From Pseudoalteromonas sp. CO133X (GTDB taxonomy: Bacteria > Pseudomonadota > Gammaproteobacteria > Enterobacterales > Alteromonadaceae): a stretch of DNA of 64,000 nucleotides. The notes under the pieces are model-generated. The model did not search any database. It worked only from the letters and a program-made list of their open reading frames with translations, and was not told the origin of the DNA. Location: NCBI GenBank assembly GCA_004208945.1, contig SGPE01000014.1, positions 1 through 64,000 of the forward strand, written 5' to 3'. Made by a program: the position numbers and the translations under genes. Shown in pieces: positions 23,581 to 32,396 of this stretch. Each line of letters begins with the position of its first letter. The first letter of the stretch is position 1.

Positions 23581-24447
23581 TTAATCAGCGAATGCATCGG
23601 TTAAATGTTCTATCAGCAAACGTACGCGAAACGGTAATAGATCTTTGCGAGGGTATACTAACCAAGATGCATTATCGCTGACTTGAAACTCATCAAGTAC
23701 ACTCACTAATTGGCCATTACTTAAATAAGGTTCAACAATATCCAGAGCAAGGTGTGCAATACCAACACCCGCAACAGCAGCATTTAAAATAGCTTGTGGA
23801 TGGTTGCTACGCCAATTACCATCAATGCGAACCTCTTTAACTTGATTATCAATATTAAATCGCCAGCGTTTTCGCATGGTAATTAGACAGTTATGCTCAG
23901 TGAGATCAAAAGGCGTATTAAGAGTTGGGTGATTAGCTAAATACTCTGGGCTTGCTACGAGTGTCATTACGCGTTTACAGAGTGGTCGTGCAATTAAATT
24001 TGAGTCTTGCATTCTGCCAAAGCGAATAGCTAAGTCAAAACCTTCTTCAACTAAGTTAACGTTACGACTATTAAAGTCGAGGTCGACTTCAACCTCAGGG
24101 TAGCGTTTGACAAACTCTGCGACTTTGGGGGCGATTTGGTTTGCTACAAATTCGCCAGCACCTGTAATACGTATTAGGCCTTTTGGTTGGCGTTGCTCGC
24201 CCTGTAATTGATTGTTTGCATCAATCAACTCTTGGCGTATCGCTTTTAATTTAACGGCGTATTCACGCCCTGCATCAGTGAGGCTAATTTTTCGTGTGGT
24301 GCGTTGAAATAATACGGAACCTAAACGGTTCTCCAGCTGTTGTACTTGCCGACTTATGTGTGAGGTGGATACTTCCATAGCCTTGGCTGCATGCGTAAAG
24401 CTACCATGCTCAACGACATATAAGAACTCTTCTAAGCCTTGCCACAT
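23581..24447 (-). CDS. LysR-family transcriptional regulator
   Basis: 288 aa. The N-terminal winged helix shows F-T-H-A-A-K-A-M-E-V-S-T-S-H-I-S-R-Q-V-Q-Q-L-E (split by eye as residues ~17-39) with the usual F-Q-R-T-T-R-K-I-S-L-T wing. The rest is the periplasmic-binding-like effector domain. It is divergent from the iron-type alcohol dehydrogenase with a ~160-bp gap and probably regulates it, perhaps in response to aldehydes. Confidence 0.93.
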   Translation of the reverse strand: MWQGLEEFLYVVEHGSFTHAAKAMEVSTSHISRQVQQLENRLGSVLFQRTTRKISLTDAGREYAVKLKAIRQELIDANNQLQGEQRQPKGLIRITGAGEFVANQIAPKVAEFVKRYPEVEVDLDFNSRNVNLVEEGFDLAIRFGRMQDSNLIARPLCKRVMTLVASPEYLANHPTLNTPFDLTEHNCLITMRKRWRFNIDNQVKEVRIDGNWRSNHPQAILNAAVAGVGIAHLALDIVEPYLSNGQLVSVLDEFQVSDNASWLVYPRKDLLPFRVRLLIEHLTDAFAD

Positions 24448-24607
24448 TTTCGACCCTTAGGATGCTGCATTTAATTACGACTAGTTTATGATGATTATTG
24501 TTGCATGTCTGCAAAAGTGATTATTTATTTCCATCCTTTATCCCTATATAAAAATAACTACAATAGCCGAGTCACTGATTAATACTCACAAATATGAGAG
24601 AGTAAGC

Positions 24608-25762
24608 ATGTTAAATTTTAGCTTTGAGAATCCAACCAAAATTCATTTTGGTGAACAACAAATTAAAGAAATTCAAAATGAGATCCCAAAAAATGCCAAG
24701 GTACTGGTTACTTATGGCGGCGGCAGCATTAAGAAAAATGGTGTGTATGATCAAGTTAAAACCGCATTAAGCGAGCATACTTGGTTTGAGTTTGCTGGTA
24801 TTGAACCAAACCCTAGCTACCAAACGTGTATGAAAGCAGTCGAACTAGTTAAAGAGCAGCAAATTGACTACATCCTCGCGGTTGGTGGTGGTTCTGTAGT
24901 TGATGGTAGCAAATTCATCGCAGCTGCAGCTGAGTTTGCTGGCGAACCATGGGATATTTTAGCAAAAGGCGCTGAAGTAAAGTCAGCAGTCGCATTGGGT
25001 GTTGTTTTAACCTTACCTGCAACAGGGTCTGAATCGAACACCTTCAGCGTGGTATCAAACTTAGAGACACAAGATAAACTGCCGTTTGCTAGTGAGTTTG
25101 TGCGTCCTCGTTTTGCTGTGCTAGACCCTGCTGTGACATTCTCATTACCTGAGCGTCAGGTAACGAATGGTATTGTTGATGCGTTTGTGCATACGATGGA
25201 ACAGTACCTAACTTATGATGTGGGTGCCAAATTACAAGATCGCTTTGCTGAAGGGATTTTAATGACACTTATCGAAGAAGGTCCTAAAGCATTCTCTGAA
25301 CCCGATAACTATCAAGTGCGTGCTAATATTATGTGGTCAGCGACTATGGCACTCAATGGTCTAATTGGTGCTGGCGTTCCGCAAGACTGGGCAACTCACA
25401 TGATTGGTCATGAAATGACTGCTGTGTATGGCTTGGATCACGCTCAAACATTAGCGATTGTATTACCACGTATGATGGCAGAGCAAAAAGACACTAAGCG
25501 TGGCAAGTTATTGCAATATGCTGAGCGAGTGTTAGGCCTTGATACTAGCGATGAAGATACGGCAATTGATAACGCGATAGCTGCAACAGAAGCATTTTTC
25601 CATAGTGTTAAAATGCCAACCCGCTTAAGCGATTACGAGTTGGATGAAAGTGTTGCCGATAAACTTGTGGCTCAGCTTGAGCGTCATGGTATGACGGCTC
25701 TCGGTGAGCGCGAGCAAGTTACGCTTGAGAAAAGCCGCGCGATTTTACTTGCAAGTGTCTAA
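24608..25762 (+). CDS. yqhD: Iron-containing alcohol dehydrogenase (YqhD-like aldehyde reductase)
   Basis: 384 aa. Motifs: N-terminal N-P-T-K-I-H-F-G, the nucleotide-binding G-G-G-S near residue 38 and A-V-G-G-G-S-V-V-D-G-S-K near residue 95, and metal ligands in D-A-F-V-H-T-M-E-Q-Y near residue 195 and G-H-E-M-T-A-V-Y-G-L-D-H-A near residue 267. Length and sequence fit YqhD, an NADPH-dependent reductase that detoxifies short aldehydes. E. coli uses an AraC-type regulator (YqhC); here a LysR gene is divergent. It overlaps the convergent azlD-like gene by 4 bp. Confidence 0.93.
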   Translation: MLNFSFENPTKIHFGEQQIKEIQNEIPKNAKVLVTYGGGSIKKNGVYDQVKTALSEHTWFEFAGIEPNPSYQTCMKAVELVKEQQIDYILAVGGGSVVDGSKFIAAAAEFAGEPWDILAKGAEVKSAVALGVVLTLPATGSESNTFSVVSNLETQDKLPFASEFVRPRFAVLDPAVTFSLPERQVTNGIVDAFVHTMEQYLTYDVGAKLQDRFAEGILMTLIEEGPKAFSEPDNYQVRANIMWSATMALNGLIGAGVPQDWATHMIGHEMTAVYGLDHAQTLAIVLPRMMAEQKDTKRGKLLQYAERVLGLDTSDEDTAIDNAIAATEAFFHSVKMPTRLSDYELDESVADKLVAQLERHGMTALGEREQVTLEKSRAILLASV

Positions 25763-26058
25763 CTTAAGATTATAAATAATCCCATCCCTGCCAGTGTTGT
25801 GTAGTAAATATTGTGTGTTTTATAAGCGACAATAACGGATACGATTGCAGCACTTAGGTAGGGATTTTGCCAATCTAGATTTATCCCTTCGTCATTAATA
25901 AACACAATGGGTACCCAAATTGCAGTAAGTACTGCAGGGGCACTAAAACTTAAAAATTGCTGCATTTTCGGACCGACTTTAAACGGTAGCGCACGGTGTA
26001 AAAATAAGTAACGGGTGAAGAAGGTGATACACGCCATCAATAAAATAGTCATCATCAT
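25759..26058 (-). CDS. azlD: AzlD-family branched-chain amino-acid exporter subunit
   Basis: 99 aa with four hydrophobic helices; F-F-T-R-Y-L-F-L near residue 13 is the typical AzlD N-terminal pattern. AzlD is the small partner of AzlC in exporting branched-chain amino acids or analogues. Its start overlaps the azlC-like stop by 4 bp, so the two are coupled. Confidence 0.92.
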   Translation of the reverse strand: MMMTILLMACITFFTRYLFLHRALPFKVGPKMQQFLSFSAPAVLTAIWVPIVFINDEGINLDWQNPYLSAAIVSVIVAYKTHNIYYTTLAGMGLFIILS

Positions 26059-26762
26059 TGTACGTGTTCCTCTTTTGCTCGCCAGCGACTAATTACATAA
26101 CCCACCGTCATAGCGATAAGGGCCGCTGTGACTAGCCACAGTTGAAAGCCTTGGCTTTTCAATAGCGTTGCAACTGCACCTGCGGTGATCACGGTCGCCA
26201 AGGTAGCAAGATTCTTTACGCCAGGAATAACTAAAGCAATAAAGGTGGCTGCAATGGCAAAATCAAGGCCAAGATTTGTTAAATCGGGGAGCAAACTTCC
26301 CGCGACTATGCCTAGCAGGGTCCAAATATTCCATGCAATATAAAAGCTAAACCCAGCACTTAAAGCATAAATAAGGCGTACTTTTGTTTGATAAGCTTTG
26401 CGATGGTGCGAAAAAGCAAATAATTCATCAGTGAGAACAAAACTAACAGGAAGCCGCCAACGAAAAGGCTGATCGATGACCTTGTGGCGTACTGCCAAGC
26501 CATATAAAAAGTGCCGCGAGCTAATAATGAGTGTGGTAAACAAAATAGTTAAAAGCGGCGTATTGCCAGCCATTAATTCTATGGCGACCAACTGCGCAGA
26601 CCCTGCAAATACCAGTAACGACATCGCTTGTGTTTCAAATGCGCTAAACCCATTTTGAATTGCTAAAGAGCCACATAAAATTCCCCAAGGTAATACCGCA
26701 AGACATAAAGGAAGCATGTCAAAAAAACCTTTAAGTAAGGCTCTTAGAATGGGTTTTTGCAT
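26055..26762 (-). CDS. azlC: AzlC-family branched-chain amino-acid exporter subunit
   Basis: 235 aa, six to eight predicted helices. Family motifs include P-W-G-I-L-C-G-S-L-A near residue 24, M-S-L-L-V-F-A-G-S-A-Q-L-V-A near residue 46, and S-S-R-H-F-L-Y-G near residue 82. It is the large subunit of the AzlCD exporter and the first gene of the pair. No adjacent Lrp-type regulator, unlike in some azl operons. Confidence 0.93.
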   Translation of the reverse strand: MQKPILRALLKGFFDMLPLCLAVLPWGILCGSLAIQNGFSAFETQAMSLLVFAGSAQLVAIELMAGNTPLLTILFTTLIISSRHFLYGLAVRHKVIDQPFRWRLPVSFVLTDELFAFSHHRKAYQTKVRLIYALSAGFSFYIAWNIWTLLGIVAGSLLPDLTNLGLDFAIAATFIALVIPGVKNLATLATVITAGAVATLLKSQGFQLWLVTAALIAMTVGYVISRWRAKEEHVQ

Positions 26763-26869
26763 CTTATCGCTCTTGTTTGTTGTTATGGCTCAGATCAAAA
26801 CACCTATTATTGGAGTGTGTCAAAATCGTTGAAGTTTGCAATAATATACATTTCTTAGGGAGGGTTACA

Positions 26870-27520
26870 ATGTCTAAAGTTAAAGTATGGGATGGCTTTA
26901 TAAGAAGTTTCCATTGGTTGTTGGTTGCGGCTATCGCGACACTTTATTTTAGTGCCGAAGAGGGCATGCTTGAGCTGCATTTTGCAGCAGGGTATTTCAC
27001 CCTTGCATTGCTAGTTACTCGTCTTATCTGGGGTCTTATTGGTAGTAAAACTGCGAGGCTCTCAGCACTAATTCACTCTCCTGTTGCTGCGATTAAGTCG
27101 TTCACGAGTAATGAGCACAAAGCGGGTCATGGTGCGGCGGGTAGCTATATGGTGATAGCCTTTTTTGCTTTGCTCATCGTGCAATTAACCTCTGGCTTAA
27201 TGACGAGTGACGATATATTAACGGATGGTCCGCTGGTGGCGCATGTATCCTCAGATACCGTGGAGTTTGCAGGTTGGTTGCATCATCTTAATTTTGATAT
27301 TTTGTTGTATGCCATTGTGTTGCATGTTTTGGCGATTGTTATTTATCGTATAAAGGGTAAGAACTTGGTAAAGCCTATGCTTACGGGCAGTAGCGATCAA
27401 ATCTCAGTCACGGAGCCTGTGACTAAATCACCCGTTATGGCATTCGTTATTTTTGCCGTGTGCTTAGTGGTATTATTTACGACTTGGGGAGCAGAGCCTT
27501 TAAATTACTTGTTTGGCTAA
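26870..27520 (+). CDS. Cytochrome b561-type membrane protein
   Basis: 216 aa from M-S-K-V-K-V-W-D-G, chosen because GGGAGGG lies just upstream; a longer in-frame start lacks support. About five hydrophobic segments. Candidate heme-binding His residues are in S-F-H-W-L-L, L-H-F-A-A-G-Y, A-G-H-G-A-A-G-S-Y and I-V-L-H-V-L-A-I, the usual pattern for the bacterial cytochrome b561 family, which passes electrons between quinol and a periplasmic acceptor. It converges on a cytochrome c' gene that may encode its partner. Confidence 0.9.
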   Translation: MSKVKVWDGFIRSFHWLLVAAIATLYFSAEEGMLELHFAAGYFTLALLVTRLIWGLIGSKTARLSALIHSPVAAIKSFTSNEHKAGHGAAGSYMVIAFFALLIVQLTSGLMTSDDILTDGPLVAHVSSDTVEFAGWLHHLNFDILLYAIVLHVLAIVIYRIKGKNLVKPMLTGSSDQISVTEPVTKSPVMAFVIFAVCLVVLFTTWGAEPLNYLFG

Positions 27521-27536
27521 GGTGCTTCAAAACATT

Positions 27537-27564
27537 AAAAAAGGCGCTGATAAGCGCCTTTTTT
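27537..27564. terminator. Bidirectional intrinsic terminator
   Basis: AAAAAAGGCGC / GCGCCTTTTTT, 11-bp perfect stem with 6-nt loop. T runs follow in both directions, serving the convergent cytochrome b561 and cytochrome c' genes. Confidence 0.92.
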
Positions 27565-27579
27565 GGTCAACGTTTTTTG

Positions 27580-28032
27580 CTAGTCTTTGAACGACTTATG
27601 GCAATCTTTACAACCTTTAGCCCATGCGCCAAATGCTTTACCAATAACTTTTTGGTCGCCACTTTGTGCTGCAACTGCTAGTTCATCAGCATACTGTTGG
27701 AAAGCAACGGCTTTTTTCATAAAGGTTTCGTTGTCGCTCCATACAGCTGCAAGTGCAGATGTATCGCCCTTATCAGAACCCGCTACGAAAGCTTCCCAAG
27801 GCATTTTTGATAGTGCTGCTGCATTGTTTGCACGCATCTGAAAACGTTCTGCATCAAAAGGTACTTTTCCTTTTAGCATATCGCCCATGTCACCAATTTG
27901 TACGCGAATCATTGAAAATGCCGCTTGGCGGTATTCGATAGCGTCACTTGGCTCTTCAAATACAGAGTCTGCCGATGCGCTAAGTGCCATAGTCGACAGT
28001 ATCGTACCTAATACTAATTGTTTTAATTTCAT
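27580..28032 (-). CDS. Cytochrome c' (class II cytochrome c)
   Basis: 150 aa with a Sec signal peptide (cleavage after A-S-A). The heme-binding site G-C-K-D-C-H-K (CxxCH) is at the extreme C terminus, as in cytochromes c', and I-E-Y-R-Q-A-A-F near residue 33 is the usual first helix. It is a periplasmic four-helix heme protein; relatives bind NO or accept electrons. Neighbouring cytochrome b561 is a plausible redox partner. Confidence 0.93.
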   Translation of the reverse strand: MKLKQLVLGTILSTMALSASADSVFEEPSDAIEYRQAAFSMIRVQIGDMGDMLKGKVPFDAERFQMRANNAAALSKMPWEAFVAGSDKGDTSALAAVWSDNETFMKKAVAFQQYADELAVAAQSGDQKVIGKAFGAWAKGCKDCHKSFKD

Positions 28033-28135
28033 TCCTTTTGCCCCTTAATATGTCATAAAGATAAATTAACCGAGTTTTATCTCAGCTAAATAGATTATTC
28101 AAGTGTAATGCGGTTAATCTTAACTTAAGTTTAAT

Positions 28136-28606
28136 TTAATCATTTATGTCTATGTCTGCGAAGATCATACCACGGCGCATACTTCGTGTTGCTAAGAAAA
28201 CTTCACCAAGTAGTGATAAAAAGGCAAAAATGAGTAATGCCATTGCTGCAACAAAGCAGCTGGCAATCGTCACACTTAAATTAATAGATTGAATGTGTGA
28301 TAAAAACAGACACATGACCACAGCACAGACAAGTAGAGCACTAAGTACGCTTAAGCTAAATGCAATATGGATACAGCGCGAGCGTTTGAGCAAAGCTCTT
28401 AATTCGGTCGTTAATGATAGATTAAAATCTTCGTCGGTACTTACTTTTAGCTTTCGCTCAAGCTGTCTTGCGCGGTCGGTAATGCGTGCAAGACGATTAG
28501 ATAAAACCCCCAGTGTTGCAGCAATACCAGTAATTAAGAAAACGGGGGCTACGGCTGTTTGGATTACCTTTGCCATCGTTAAAATGTTAATGACGTCTGA
28601 GTTCAT
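28136..28606 (-). CDS. DUF2721 family membrane protein
   Basis: 156 aa. The N-terminal segment A-V-A-P-V-F-L-I-T-G-I-A followed by L-S-N-R-L-A-R-I-T-D-R-A-R is the DUF2721 signature. Three predicted helices (residues ~15-35, ~80-102, ~112-135) flank a charged cytosolic loop. Function unknown. The gene stands alone between the cytochrome c' gene and the divergent subtilase gene. Confidence 0.9.
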   Translation of the reverse strand: MNSDVINILTMAKVIQTAVAPVFLITGIAATLGVLSNRLARITDRARQLERKLKVSTDEDFNLSLTTELRALLKRSRCIHIAFSLSVLSALLVCAVVMCLFLSHIQSINLSVTIASCFVAAMALLIFAFLSLLGEVFLATRSMRRGMIFADIDIND

Positions 28607-28845
28607 TTCGTCTCGCTTTACGTTAAAAAATACAATATTCGTTTACAAACATTTACAACCCACTGTTTTTTATAAATTATTTTAAAAACAATGGGTTTGA
28701 AACGATGTTGTGTCTATTTTTGTGGTTATTGTAATCATAGTGTAATTATTTTGTTGTTCCTATTTGTCGTCCCGTTTTATATTGACGTCGAAACTCAGTT
28801 TCAATCACTGTCAAAACGATAACATAACATATCCTAGGGGACCCT

Positions 28846-31800
28846 ATGTCTAATAATCTAATAAAAAGAACAACAGTCGCACTCGCTGTTGCAAGCGCAA
28901 TGTGTGCAAGTGCTCAGGCAAATGATTTTTCAAAGTATAACCTAGCGGGTAAAAAACTAATTAAGCCAGTTGCTGTTACTAAACAAGAAAAAAATGTAAA
29001 AGGTGAAGCAACAAGCTGGTTGGTTAAACTCAAAGCACCTGCAACAGTTAGCGCAAAAACCATGGGGGCTGATATTGCCTCAGTACAAGCGGTTGCTAAG
29101 ACGGCGCAAGCATCAGTAGAACAAACTATTGAGAGTATGGATTTACCTGTGCAAGTTATTGCTAAAACATCAACACTTGTTAGCTCAGTTGTTGTAAATG
29201 GTAGCAAGCAAAATGTCGCAATGCTTTTATCGAATCCTCAAGTTGAAGAGATATATCCTGTCTATGACTATGAGCTACATGTTGCTGGTAGTGCGGATTA
29301 TATTGAAGCAACCCCACTTGTCTCAAATGGCTTAGCAACAGGCCAAGGGGTACGCGTAGCTGTACTTGATACAGGTATTGACTACACCCATACGGCATTT
29401 GGCGGCGAAGGCACAGATGCAGCCTATGCGGCAGCGACGGCAGACCCAACAAGCGTTGATTGGCCACAGGGTAAAGTTTTAGGTGGCTATGATTATATAA
29501 ATAATGATGCTGATCCGATTGATGTTACAACTAACCATGGTACCCATGTATCTCACTCGGTAAATGGTATTGCGCCTAATGTGGACTTATTTGTTTACTC
29601 TGTTTGTGCGGCTAATTGTCCTGGCTTAGCGCAATTACTGGCATTAGAAAACGCAATGGACCCGAATGGCGATGGTGATATTTCTGACCGTGTAGATGTA
29701 ATTAATATGTCTTTAGGTGGTGATTATGGTGATGTTGCCAATGATGCTGTGGGCTTATTTATAAATGAAGCTGTAAAGCTAGGCACAAATGTAGTTATCT
29801 CTGCTGGTAATGATGGTGCATATCCATTTATTGTTGGTGGCCCAAGTACCAGTGAAAATGCACTTTCAGTGGGTGCAATGACTCACCCTAGTGAACCTGA
29901 TAATGTATTCACCAATGATTTAAATGGCGAAGAAATCGAAACGGGTTTAGCATCGTTCGGAAATACAGATGCGTTTGTCTTGACCAGCGAAGACCATGAG
30001 TTAGTTTACCCAAGTGACAATGCAACGGCATGTGTTGACTTTGCCGAAGATGTCGATTTTACCGGTAAAGGTGTCATTATCGATCGTGGTGAATGTGGTT
30101 TTTCTGCTAAGGCGTTGCGAGCACAGCAACGCGGGGCTGCTTATGTCATTATTGCAAATAATGCAGAAGGAGGCGCACCTGGCATGGCTGCAGGCCCAGA
30201 GGCAGACCAAGTAACTATTCGTGTTATCTCGGTAACACAAGGAGTAGGGCGTCAATTAAAAGAGCAGTTAGCGGCTGGTGAGCAGCCAGTATACCGTTTT
30301 CAGTTAGATAAAGTTGTGCTTTCAGGTGCTATCGCAGGATTTACTTCTCGCGGTCCATCAATGGGTGGCTTGCTTAAGCCTGAAATTACGGCTCCTGGTG
30401 TGAATATTATGACGGCTGAGCCTGGACTCGGCAATGGTTTAACGGGTGTATCGGGTACATCTTTCTCTGGGCCTATTACTGCAGGTGCTGTGAGCCTCTT
30501 AAAAGAAGCACAACCAGAGCGCAATGCGTTAGAGCTTAAAGCGACACTAATGAACACAGCAAATTTAGATGTCACCATGGAGCCTCGTGCAATAAACCCA
30601 GATGCTGAACTTGCGCCTATTAGCTATATTGGTGCAGGTTTAGTTGATGTTAATAAAGCTGCTAACTTACCTGTTGCTGCATGGGCTGCTGATACTAAAC
30701 AAGCGGCACTTTCATTTGGTCTGGTTAACGCTTCTGAGACTGTTGAATTAACAAAAACTATTCAAGTTAAAAACTTCTCGAACGAAGTGAAAGTATATTC
30801 GTTATCACTTAATCAGCGTTATCAAAATGACATAGAGCGTGGTTCATTTTCATTAGAGTACCCTGAAACCATCACCGTTCCTGCTGGTCAAACAATGTCA
30901 TTTGATGTGACGGCAACAATCGACCCTGCTACGTTGCCTGAGTGGACATTGACAGATGATAATATTGGTTCGCAAGCGACAACAGCAGATCTAACTAACT
31001 TGGAGTTAGATGGTGCGTTAGTTTTCTCTGATGGCGATGAGCCAGCTTTCCACTTGGTTTATCACGTATTACCAAAAGCAAATGCTGCCATGAGCTTTAC
31101 ACCAGTTGAAACTGAAAGTGGTGTAGCGCATCAGTTGACTAATACAGGCGCGACAACGCTAAACCCTGTTTTTGCACCAACAGTGATGACTGATGATATT
31201 GATGAAGCGCATCGCTTTGATCTAGCGGGAGCATCGATTGAAACATTCCCAGTTACGGCGGATATCTGTGAAAGCGGTTATGTGACTTTAACAACCGTTA
31301 TTCTAAATGAGGGTATTACTCACTCATACGTTGCGGGCTTAATGGCTGACTTTGACCTTGATCAAGATGGTACATACGATGTAACAGTACAAAATGGTAA
31401 GCTTGAATGGTTTTTTGAAGATATTGAGCCGGGCACAGCAATCACTTTCACTCATGGTTATGGCAGCGCTTCTGGACAACTGGATAATATCTTTCAAATT
31501 ATAGGTAATAATCATTTGACCTTACAAAGTTGTTTGGAGGCGTTTGGCTTAACGGCGGATGACCTAGACAATGTAACTGCAAATGTTCGTTTTAGAACAG
31601 AGGAAGAGTTGTGGACACCACTGGCGACAAACCTAGGTGATGTTGCAATGGGAACTTATACGTTCAGTGATGCATCTGAAAATGTCTACGCGGCCTTAAT
31701 TGATGACGCAGGGAATGCTGTAAACTCATTAGCACCTGGAGAGTCTGCAACTATGCTTAATGCTGGTGCTGATTTTTTAATTTTATCTGATTCAGGTTCG

Positions 31801-32271
31801 AAAGCATATGTTGCTACTCCGCAAAGTGATGCTAACACTTCGCCTGTTTTAGCGGATGCTGAGTTCTCAGTGGATGAAAATGCAGAAAATGGCACGGTAA
31901 TTGGCACGTTAGAAGCTAGTTTTGGTGCAGACCTTGCCAGCCCTGTTTCTGAGTTTATTGTAATCAGCTCGACTTCTACAGCTGTTTCAGTCACTTCCGA
32001 AGGTGATGTTGTGGTAATGCAACAAGATATTTTGGATTATGATGCAGGAATGACAGCCATTGAACTTGAAGTTGTTGTCAGTGATAAGTCAGGCAATATC
32101 TCGGATCCCGCCATGGTTACTGTACTTGTAAATAATCTTGCAGATGAAGCATCTGAGATGCCAGCAGAACCTGCTCCTACAGCAAATAGATCGCGTTCAT
32201 CGGGTTCTCTTGCATGGTTAGCTCTTTTAGCTGCGCCGTTTGCATTTGTGCGTCGCCGTAAACAAAAGTAG
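28846..32271 (+). CDS. Secreted S8 subtilase with PA insert and GlyGly-CTERM-like tail
   Basis: 1141 aa. Order: Sec signal peptide (cleavage after A-Q-A, ~25); I9-like propeptide to ~145; S8 catalytic domain with Asp175 (V-L-D-T-G), His231 (N-H-G-T-H) and Ser539 (G-T-S-F-S-G-P); a PA-type insert at ~375-480 between His and Ser; beta-rich region; a cadherin-like segment near 1000-1090; and a C-terminal S-S-G-S-L motif, hydrophobic helix and R-R-R-K tail. This tail resembles GlyGly-CTERM, which rhombosortase cuts during type II secretion. It is likely an extracellular degradative protease. It stands alone between its own promoter region and a terminator. Confidence 0.94.
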   Translation: MSNNLIKRTTVALAVASAMCASAQANDFSKYNLAGKKLIKPVAVTKQEKNVKGEATSWLVKLKAPATVSAKTMGADIASVQAVAKTAQASVEQTIESMDLPVQVIAKTSTLVSSVVVNGSKQNVAMLLSNPQVEEIYPVYDYELHVAGSADYIEATPLVSNGLATGQGVRVAVLDTGIDYTHTAFGGEGTDAAYAAATADPTSVDWPQGKVLGGYDYINNDADPIDVTTNHGTHVSHSVNGIAPNVDLFVYSVCAANCPGLAQLLALENAMDPNGDGDISDRVDVINMSLGGDYGDVANDAVGLFINEAVKLGTNVVISAGNDGAYPFIVGGPSTSENALSVGAMTHPSEPDNVFTNDLNGEEIETGLASFGNTDAFVLTSEDHELVYPSDNATACVDFAEDVDFTGKGVIIDRGECGFSAKALRAQQRGAAYVIIANNAEGGAPGMAAGPEADQVTIRVISVTQGVGRQLKEQLAAGEQPVYRFQLDKVVLSGAIAGFTSRGPSMGGLLKPEITAPGVNIMTAEPGLGNGLTGVSGTSFSGPITAGAVSLLKEAQPERNALELKATLMNTANLDVTMEPRAINPDAELAPISYIGAGLVDVNKAANLPVAAWAADTKQAALSFGLVNASETVELTKTIQVKNFSNEVKVYSLSLNQRYQNDIERGSFSLEYPETITVPAGQTMSFDVTATIDPATLPEWTLTDDNIGSQATTADLTNLELDGALVFSDGDEPAFHLVYHVLPKANAAMSFTPVETESGVAHQLTNTGATTLNPVFAPTVMTDDIDEAHRFDLAGASIETFPVTADICESGYVTLTTVILNEGITHSYVAGLMADFDLDQDGTYDVTVQNGKLEWFFEDIEPGTAITFTHGYGSASGQLDNIFQIIGNNHLTLQSCLEAFGLTADDLDNVTANVRFRTEEELWTPLATNLGDVAMGTYTFSDASENVYAALIDDAGNAVNSLAPGESATMLNAGADFLILSDSGSKAYVATPQSDANTSPVLADAEFSVDENAENGTVIGTLEASFGADLASPVSEFIVISSTSTAVSVTSEGDVVVMQQDILDYDAGMTAIELEVVVSDKSGNISDPAMVTVLVNNLADEASEMPAEPAPTANRSRSSGSLAWLALLAAPFAFVRRRKQK

Positions 32272-32290
32272 ATAATCAATACGTTTGAAT

Positions 32291-32314
32291 AAAGGGAGCT
32301 GTAGCTCCCTTTTT
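32291..32314 (+). terminator. Intrinsic terminator of the subtilase gene
   Basis: AAAGGGAGC / GCTCCCTTT, 9-bp perfect stem with TGTA loop, followed by TT and a mixed tail. It lies 19 bp after the stop. Confidence 0.87.
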
Positions 32315-32396
32315 ACATAGCTTCACAAAGCCTACTTATATCGTGACTTAATTTTACTTATATTAAAGTCGGGATAAAAAATAACTCAGGAACCCT

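Noticed and set aside
31686..32279. Antisense ORFs over the 3' end of the subtilase gene
   Set aside because: Shadows of the coding strand, with biased composition and no start signals.
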